A DNA stretch of 64,000 bases, taken from assembly GCA_964419055.1 (NCBI GenBank), contig CAYQNU010000002.1, positions 1-64,000 on the forward strand. The letters are read 5' to 3'. Each line of letters opens with the position of its first letter. The first letter of the stretch is position 1. Source of the stretch: CAYQNU01 sp964419055. GTDB taxonomy: Bacteria; Bacteroidota; Bacteroidia; Flavobacteriales_D; Parvicellaceae. Positions 58,790 through 64,000 of the stretch are shown here, piece after piece. Under the pieces are notes generated by a model. The model was not told the DNA's origin. It did not search any database and worked only from the letters and a program-made list of their open reading frames with translations. Both the position numbers and the translations under genes were made by a program.

Positions 58790-60394
58790 TCACTCAAACA
58801 TTTTTATCAGGTATACTTTATATACAGGCATAAAGGTTCTTTCTTTATTTTCAACCTTATTAAAGTATAATATTTTCTTTTCATTCTTGGATTGGTAGTA
58901 TCTTGAATTATTATCAACCTCCTGCGAAACAGATTTTATAACCGCATTTTGATTAGACGAATAATTATGAGTGTAAATATCAATTCCTTTTTTTTGCTCA
59001 CATAAAACACATTTATTGCAATCCTTAAAATTAAGAAAAACATCCGACAACTTTTTATCAAATTTGTCGTGACTTATACCCAGATGAATAAATTCACCAT
59101 TTTGAGCGATAAAATTTGGACTATGAAACTCGGTATATTTTTCAATAGTACACTTTTCATTTATTGTTTTATTAAACGAATTAGTTGAGATTATGGTGTC
59201 AGAAATAATTACATCCAAAACATCTGGTCCATCAGAAACAGGGAAATAAGATGTTGTTGAAGTAATAGATGAAGGACTTGCCCCACCGTGATTTATTTGC
59301 CCATGATAGTTGGTAGGAAAAAATGAATTGAATTTACGAGTGTAGTAAGTTTTGTCATCTGATTCAAATATATGTAAACGATCATTTTCAGATTTGGCTA
59401 CTCCAATTGCAACGTGAGGAGTGCCAATTTTATTCAATTTAGTATCATATAACTGAATATATCTTTCATTATTTATTGAACCAACATCCATAACAATATT
59501 CTTTTTGTTATTAACGTAAAAAATGGAAAAAGAAGGTAAATAATAATTTGGATTGGAGATTTTATTTAACACTATTGAATTGATTATTTCATTGGTATTG
59601 ACATCCAAACAAATGATCTCTCTCGATTTTGTTTTGGCATCAGATAAACTCAAAGTTATAAAATTTTCAGATTCATCTACACCCACAATATGGGAAGTAT
59701 AAGCTCCCTCCTCATAACTAAGATACTTATTGTTATAGACAGATTTAAATTGTGAATTCAATTCATGTTCCCAAATTTTATCGTATTGCAAGAATAAATA
59801 ATTATCTATAATTTTTTCATTAATTTTATATTTAACTAATTTGATTTCTCCCTTATATTTTGGCACGTAAAACATATTGTTTTCAATAGACCATGAATCG
59901 TCTTCTAAATGCCTGTTTCCTTCAGAATACAAAATGTAAACATGGTCCTTCACAATTTTATAATTATTAAAAACCAATTGATTGACATCAAAATTTAGAT
60001 CGTTTGACTTATCAAAAATTATTTTCTTCCCAAAATGGCCATATTCAAAAATTGGCATGCTAAAAATCTCATATTTACTTAAATCAGTGGGGATTTTTAT
60101 TCGTGTTTGCCCAAGCATGGTAAGACCTGAAAAATATAAATTGTTGTTTATTAACTTTACATCATTATTTTTAAACTTAATATTTTCATCTTTAAGTTCA
60201 ATTTTAGCAATTTCATCAAAGTTTTCATCTAGTTTGATTACCATAAAGGTGGTGTCTTTTGTGCTTCCATATACAAATGCAAATTTCTTATCTTCTGTAA
60301 ATACAATGTCTGTATTGAAGTGGAATTCGTGCAACTGTGCTGTGCAGAAAAAGTGTATAATAGTAAACAGCAGGAGGGTAATAATTTTTTTCAT
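58790..60394 (-). CDS. Secreted protein of unknown function
   Basis: 534 aa, signal peptide ending FFCTAQ. The rest is Lys/Asn/Ile-rich and beta-prone, with repeated 'iv..DksndlnFdvnqLvFnnYkivkDhvYilYsEGnr' style strands that could be propeller blades. A CxxCxxC element occurs in DCNKCVLCEQKKG at ~470. No sorting domain at the C-terminus (ends TFMPVYKVYLIKMFE). No family recognised. Confidence 0.65.
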   Translation of the reverse strand: MKKIITLLLFTIIHFFCTAQLHEFHFNTDIVFTEDKKFAFVYGSTKDTTFMVIKLDENFDEIAKIELKDENIKFKNNDVKLINNNLYFSGLTMLGQTRIKIPTDLSKYEIFSMPIFEYGHFGKKIIFDKSNDLNFDVNQLVFNNYKIVKDHVYILYSEGNRHLEDDSWSIENNMFYVPKYKGEIKLVKYKINEKIIDNYLFLQYDKIWEHELNSQFKSVYNNKYLSYEEGAYTSHIVGVDESENFITLSLSDAKTKSREIICLDVNTNEIINSIVLNKISNPNYYLPSFSIFYVNNKKNIVMDVGSINNERYIQLYDTKLNKIGTPHVAIGVAKSENDRLHIFESDDKTYYTRKFNSFFPTNYHGQINHGGASPSSITSTTSYFPVSDGPDVLDVIISDTIISTNSFNKTINEKCTIEKYTEFHSPNFIAQNGEFIHLGISHDKFDKKLSDVFLNFKDCNKCVLCEQKKGIDIYTHNYSSNQNAVIKSVSQEVDNNSRYYQSKNEKKILYFNKVENKERTFMPVYKVYLIKMFE

Positions 60395-60454
60395 TTTGTT
60401 ATAGGTTAATTATTTTGTCCTTATTCAAAAGTACACATGATTTGTATTTGTTTT

Positions 60455-60486
60455 CAAAAAAAAATCCTTCGGTTGAGGAAGGATTT
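60455..60486 (-). terminator. Terminator after the bamA-skp operon
   Basis: Stem AAATCCTTC (60462-60470) with GAAGGATTT (60478-60486), loop GGTTGAG. The A-run on the left is a T-run on the minus strand. 26 bp past the stop of the second OmpH gene. Confidence 0.85.
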
Positions 60487-60511
60487 ATAATTTGAACGAA
60501 ATACGTTTATT

Positions 60512-61048
60512 TTATTTAGGTGTAACGGCTGTTGTGGTAGATTGAGCCATTTTCGCTTTTACGGCTTCATTTAAGTCTTCACCTCCTGCATAAAGCAAAG
60601 TAGAAACATCAAATACATAGAGAATACCTTTTTCTTTAGCTACTGCCTCAGAAGCTACCTTAATTTTATTGATGATGTTGTTAATCAATAACGATTCACG
60701 TTGTTGAATTTCACCTTCAATTTCATATTGCATCTCTTCCAATTTTTGAGCGCTTTCCATTAATTTTTGATAATCTTGTTTCAACAATTCAGCTGGATAA
60801 GATTCTGGATTTGCCTTGTGTTTGATCTCATTAGCTAAATACTTTTTTTCTTTTTCATCATATATAGTTTTATATGATTCAAATTCAGACATTTTTCCTT
60901 TAGCAAAAGCTTCCAATTCGGCTTGCGCTGTTGCATAATCAGGTAATTTAGTCAATAACTCTTGTGTGTTAATGTGACCAAATTTTTGTGCCTGCGCGAT
61001 AGTTAACGTTAAAAGTAAGGTGGTAAGTATGGTGATTATTTTTTTCAT
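60512..61048 (-). CDS. OmpH/Skp-family periplasmic chaperone (second copy)
   Basis: 178 aa, signal peptide ending AQAQ. Skp core: FGHINTQELLTKLPDYATAQAELEAFAKGK, a long charged coiled-coil (~45-130), and AVAKEKGILYVFDVSTLLYAGGEDLNEAVKAKM at the C-terminus. Holds unfolded outer-membrane proteins in the periplasm. Next to a first copy and bamA, the standard arrangement. Confidence 0.9.
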   Translation of the reverse strand: MKKIITILTTLLLTLTIAQAQKFGHINTQELLTKLPDYATAQAELEAFAKGKMSEFESYKTIYDEKEKKYLANEIKHKANPESYPAELLKQDYQKLMESAQKLEEMQYEIEGEIQQRESLLINNIINKIKVASEAVAKEKGILYVFDVSTLLYAGGEDLNEAVKAKMAQSTTTAVTPK

Positions 61049-61095
61049 ATTTTTTGTGCTTTTTTAAATTAAGAATTGTGTTTTTTTTTATTTTT

Positions 61096-61611
61096 TTATT
61101 TTGTCGCTTTTACTTTTTTTAATATTTCGTCACTTTTGTCAAATTTTGGGTTGGCAAACAATACATTGCCGTTTGATCCTTTGTCCAATATGAAATCGTA
61201 TCCTTTTTCATTGGCCATATCTTTTATGGCTTTGTATATTTTAACTTGAATAGGCTCTATTAATTCTTGACGTTTTTTGAATAAATCTCCTGTTGGACCA
61301 AAACGTTGTTGTTGTAATTCAGTAGCTTTCATTTGCAATTTTTGAATTTCAGCTTCTCGTTGTTTGCGTGTTTCGGCAGGTAATAAAATTTGTTCTTGTT
61401 GCAAAGCCGTATTCTTTTTTTCAATTTCAGAATAAATAGCGGCTATCTCTTTTTGCCATTCTTCTGCCAAACGATTGATTTCTTTTTGTGCGGCATCATA
61501 TTCAGGTAATTCAGAAAGAATAAATTGAATGTCAACAAATGCATACTTCTGAGCCGAAGCACCAAAAGTAAACAACGATACAAGAGAAACTAAAGCGATA
61601 ATTTTTTTCAT
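61096..61611 (-). CDS. OmpH/Skp-family periplasmic chaperone (first copy)
   Basis: 171 aa from the ATG at 61611, where the signal peptide begins (MKKIIALVSLVSLFTFGASAQ); three more residues upstream (61620) are not needed. Core: KYAFVDIQFILSELPEYDAAQKEINRLAEEWQKEI, a coiled-coil ~45-125, and NEKGYDFILDKGSNGNVLFANPKFDKSDEILKKV. Same fold as the next gene (47 bp away). Lies 33 bp after the bamA stop. Confidence 0.92.
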   Translation of the reverse strand: MKKIIALVSLVSLFTFGASAQKYAFVDIQFILSELPEYDAAQKEINRLAEEWQKEIAAIYSEIEKKNTALQQEQILLPAETRKQREAEIQKLQMKATELQQQRFGPTGDLFKKRQELIEPIQVKIYKAIKDMANEKGYDFILDKGSNGNVLFANPKFDKSDEILKKVKATK

Positions 61612-61644
61612 AAATACCAATTCAACTTAATTTATAACTTATTT

Positions 61645-64000
61645 TTACAGCTCTCCAAGATTCATACCAATAGTAAAATGGAACTGTCCTCTGTAGCCTT
61701 TGCTTTGAATTTCAGCATTATGCACAGCAGCACCTTGTGCCCCTCTGTCTAATTCATCAAACCCAAATCCATAATCTAATCCCATTAACCCAAACATAGG
61801 TAAGAATATTCTAACACCAACACCCGCAGAGCGTTTTACTTGCAATGGGTTAAAGTCTTTATAATTGTTCCAAGTGTTACCGGCTTCAGCAAATCCCAAC
61901 ACATAAATGGTGGCACTTGGATTAAGCGATAAGGGGTAACGTAACTCTAAACTGTATTTTGAAATCAATCTTCCACCCGTTTGTGGTGAAACAGTCCCAT
62001 CATCATAACCTCTCAAAGCAATGATCTCTCTACCGTCAATATTAAATCCAGTCAATCCACTTCCTCCCATATAAAAACGCTCAAAAGGCGTAACCGGTAA
62101 TGCCGTATTCCAACGGTTCAATAAAGCCGTCCCAAAACGAGCATTGATGACTAATTTTTTGTCTTTACTTAATGAAGCAAACCAAGAAGCTGTAAATTTA
62201 ATTTTGTTGTACTCTAACCATTTATTTAATTGTTGGTCAGTGTAGCCACTGTAATCACTTACACCATCAAAATAACTGTAGGGTAAGGATGTTTTGAAAG
62301 AGAACAATAACTCACTTCCTCCGCGAGGATACAGCGGTTGATCAATAGAGTTTCTTGAAATAGCAAATCGGTAACTTAAATTTCGGGCGTTTCCATCTGC
62401 AAAACTAAAGATAGAACCATAATTGTTCAAATCATAGTATTGGAAACTCACTTCTTGATAAAAGTTAAAATAATCATCCGGCCATTTCAAACGTCTTCCT
62501 AATCCTACGGCAACACCCGTAATGTTCATATAAGCACGGTTTTCAAAAGGTATTTTATTACCTTCAGCATCACGAATTAACTTACCACTGTTGTCTCTCA
62601 AAAACCAAGGATTGTTTGACATCGAAGAACGGAATGCATTAAAGCTAAAAGAATTGGGTCTTTTACCACCTAACCAAGGCTCTGTGAATGAAAAATTGTA
62701 GGATTGAAACCAATATCCATTAGATTGAGCACGAATACTTAATCGTTGACCGTCACCACTGGGTAGCGGAGTCCAAGCACCTTTTTTGAAAAAACGTTTT
62801 ACCGAGAAATTGTTAAAAGAAACCCCTAAGGTTCCCACTACACGACCTGCACCAAATCCACCTGAAAGTTCAATTTGATCACTGGGTCTTTCCTCCACTT
62901 GGTATTCTATATTAACCGTTCCATCGGCAGGATTGGGCATAGGATTTACTCCCAATGTTTCGGGATTAAAGTAGCCTTTTTGAGAAAGTTCTCGTTGTGA
63001 ACGTATTACTGCATCACGGCTAAACAAATCACCTGGAAAGGTATATAAATCGCGTAAGATAACGTGATCGGACGTTTTGGTATTTCCAACCACCGTCACA
63101 TCTTTAATACGTGCTTGTTTACCTTCATAAATACGGATTTGCAAATCTACAGAGTCGTTTTCAACATTTTTTTCGATAGGTGTAATTTGAAAAAACAAAT
63201 AACCTTGATCCATATACAATGAGCTTACATCGGTTCCGTTTGGATTCATATATAAACGCGTATCAAGCGTTGATTTGTTGTACTCATCACCCGGTTTAAT
63301 TCCTAAAATGGTATCTAACAAAGTTGAACGGTATTTAATATTTCCTACCCATTCTATACTTTTAATGTAGTATTTATTCCCTTCATTGATTTTCATCAAA
63401 ATGTCGATGGTTTTTTCATCGTGATCAAAAACGGTATCGAAAACGATTTCGGCATCTCTGTGCGCCATTCCAACATATTTGGCAATAACTTTTTGTTTAT
63501 CTTCACCATAATTAAACTGGTTAAACTTCGAACGCCAAAAAATCTTATACCACTTTTTTTCTTTGGTATCTTTCATTTGACGTTTGATTTGAGCGTCTGT
63601 CAACACGTCATTTCCTTCAATTATGATGCTGTTGATTTTATAGCGTGGCCCTTTAGTAATTTTGACACGTAATTGTGGACCTTTAAGAGTATCTTCAACA
63701 ATCTTGGTAGTTGCTGTAGCTTTAAAATACCCTTTTTCTGTATAGTAATTACGGCAGGTTCGGTTAATCTTATTTAATAAATCATCTGTAATGACTTGAT
63801 TGGGCAATAATGCTAACGTTTCTTTAATGCTGGTCACATCCGATTTTCTAACTTCTTCATTGAAAACAATGATGTCATCACGAACACCAATTCTATTGCG
63901 TTCAATACATTTGATAACCAAATAAATGGTAGTTCCTTGTATTTTTTCTGCTAAAATCTGTACATCGCTAAAATCATTGGTTTCCCACAATTTATTGATA
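61645..64000 (-). CDS. bamA: Outer-membrane protein assembly factor BamA (5' end outside window)
   Basis: The frame is open to the window edge (785 codons visible); the signal peptide and the first part of POTRA 1 lie beyond. Several POTRA domains are seen: LWETNDFSDVQILAEKIQGTTIYLVIKCIER; YKINSIIIEGNDVLTDAQIKRQMK; KYYIKSIEWVGNIKYRSTLLDTILGIKPGDEY; and ARIKDVTVVGNTKTSDHVILRDLYTFPGDLFS. The 16-strand barrel follows from ~385, including GGSGLTGFNIDGREIIALRGYDDGTVSPQ, whose RGYDDG matches the BamA RGF/Y lid motif. Ends FHFTIGMNLGEL. It folds and inserts outer-membrane barrels. First of the bamA-skp-skp run. Confidence 0.93.
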   Translation of the reverse strand, partial: INKLWETNDFSDVQILAEKIQGTTIYLVIKCIERNRIGVRDDIIVFNEEVRKSDVTSIKETLALLPNQVITDDLLNKINRTCRNYYTEKGYFKATATTKIVEDTLKGPQLRVKITKGPRYKINSIIIEGNDVLTDAQIKRQMKDTKEKKWYKIFWRSKFNQFNYGEDKQKVIAKYVGMAHRDAEIVFDTVFDHDEKTIDILMKINEGNKYYIKSIEWVGNIKYRSTLLDTILGIKPGDEYNKSTLDTRLYMNPNGTDVSSLYMDQGYLFFQITPIEKNVENDSVDLQIRIYEGKQARIKDVTVVGNTKTSDHVILRDLYTFPGDLFSRDAVIRSQRELSQKGYFNPETLGVNPMPNPADGTVNIEYQVEERPSDQIELSGGFGAGRVVGTLGVSFNNFSVKRFFKKGAWTPLPSGDGQRLSIRAQSNGYWFQSYNFSFTEPWLGGKRPNSFSFNAFRSSMSNNPWFLRDNSGKLIRDAEGNKIPFENRAYMNITGVAVGLGRRLKWPDDYFNFYQEVSFQYYDLNNYGSIFSFADGNARNLSYRFAISRNSIDQPLYPRGGSELLFSFKTSLPYSYFDGVSDYSGYTDQQLNKWLEYNKIKFTASWFASLSKDKKLVINARFGTALLNRWNTALPVTPFERFYMGGSGLTGFNIDGREIIALRGYDDGTVSPQTGGRLISKYSLELRYPLSLNPSATIYVLGFAEAGNTWNNYKDFNPLQVKRSAGVGVRIFLPMFGLMGLDYGFGFDELDRGAQGAAVHNAEIQSKGYRGQFHFTIGMNLGEL

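Noticed and set aside
59982..60404. 140-codon plus-strand ORF
   Set aside because: Antisense to the secreted protein gene at 58790-60394; composition is that of complemented Asn/Lys codons.

Overview
The window is an AT-rich chromosomal segment from a Bacteroidota bacterium, most likely order Flavobacteriales. The signs are: many type IX secretion (T9SS) substrates with type A or type B C-terminal sorting domains; PorP/SprF and PorE-like OmpA proteins; SprB repeats; Bacteroidota-type promoters (TAnnTTTG at -7); almost no Shine-Dalgarno sites; a fused E1 alpha-beta 2-oxoacid dehydrogenase; and the nhaD-exbB-exbD-tonB-folC order. I cannot name the genus.

Layout. 1-3.1 kb: the 5' part of a giant surface protein built of exact 78-aa Ig/PKD-like repeats, plus a small secreted protein, both minus strand. 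3.3-19.2 kb: a same-strand run of six genes with short gaps (three type B adhesins with PKD-like or SprB repeats, a collagen-like protein, a PorP/SprF protein and an OmpA/PD40 protein). This looks like one adhesin export and anchoring locus. 19.4-29 kb: a small lipoprotein, an outer-membrane barrel, a GlcD-type FAD oxidase, fused E1, FabI, a type A T9SS protein, a beta-helix-like lipoprotein, a lipoprotein gene bracketed by a perfect 24-bp direct repeat, and a DUF2237 protein. 29-30 kb: tRNA-Val(UAC) with its terminator, a 120-bp partial duplication of it, nested palindromes and a 107-bp REP-like tandem repeat. 30-36.5 kb (minus): folC, tonB, exbD, exbB, nhaD, glutamate dehydrogenase and a membrane protein. 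36.6-40.9 kb (plus): three overlapping cell-surface genes. 40.9-44.3 kb (minus): queE, a PorE-like lipoprotein and an FkbM methyltransferase.

44.3-50.1 kb is an accessory island between housekeeping genes. Its core is a DUF3800-like gene overlapping a PD-(D/E)XK-like gene. The pair lies between 15-bp inverted ends and is followed by a ~125-bp attC-like imperfect palindrome. After it come a secreted protein, a small helical protein, a WapI-like immunity protein and a DUF2971 protein. No integrase or transposase is visible. This is my best candidate for an undescribed mobile or defence-type system.

50.1-64 kb: an HD phosphohydrolase, an RluA pseudouridine synthase and panB (minus); a very large SBBP/PKD type A T9SS protein; a type B T9SS protein (plus); a secreted protein of unknown function; and two Skp/OmpH chaperones downstream of bamA, whose start lies beyond the window.

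All function calls are from reading translated sequence. No database search was possible.
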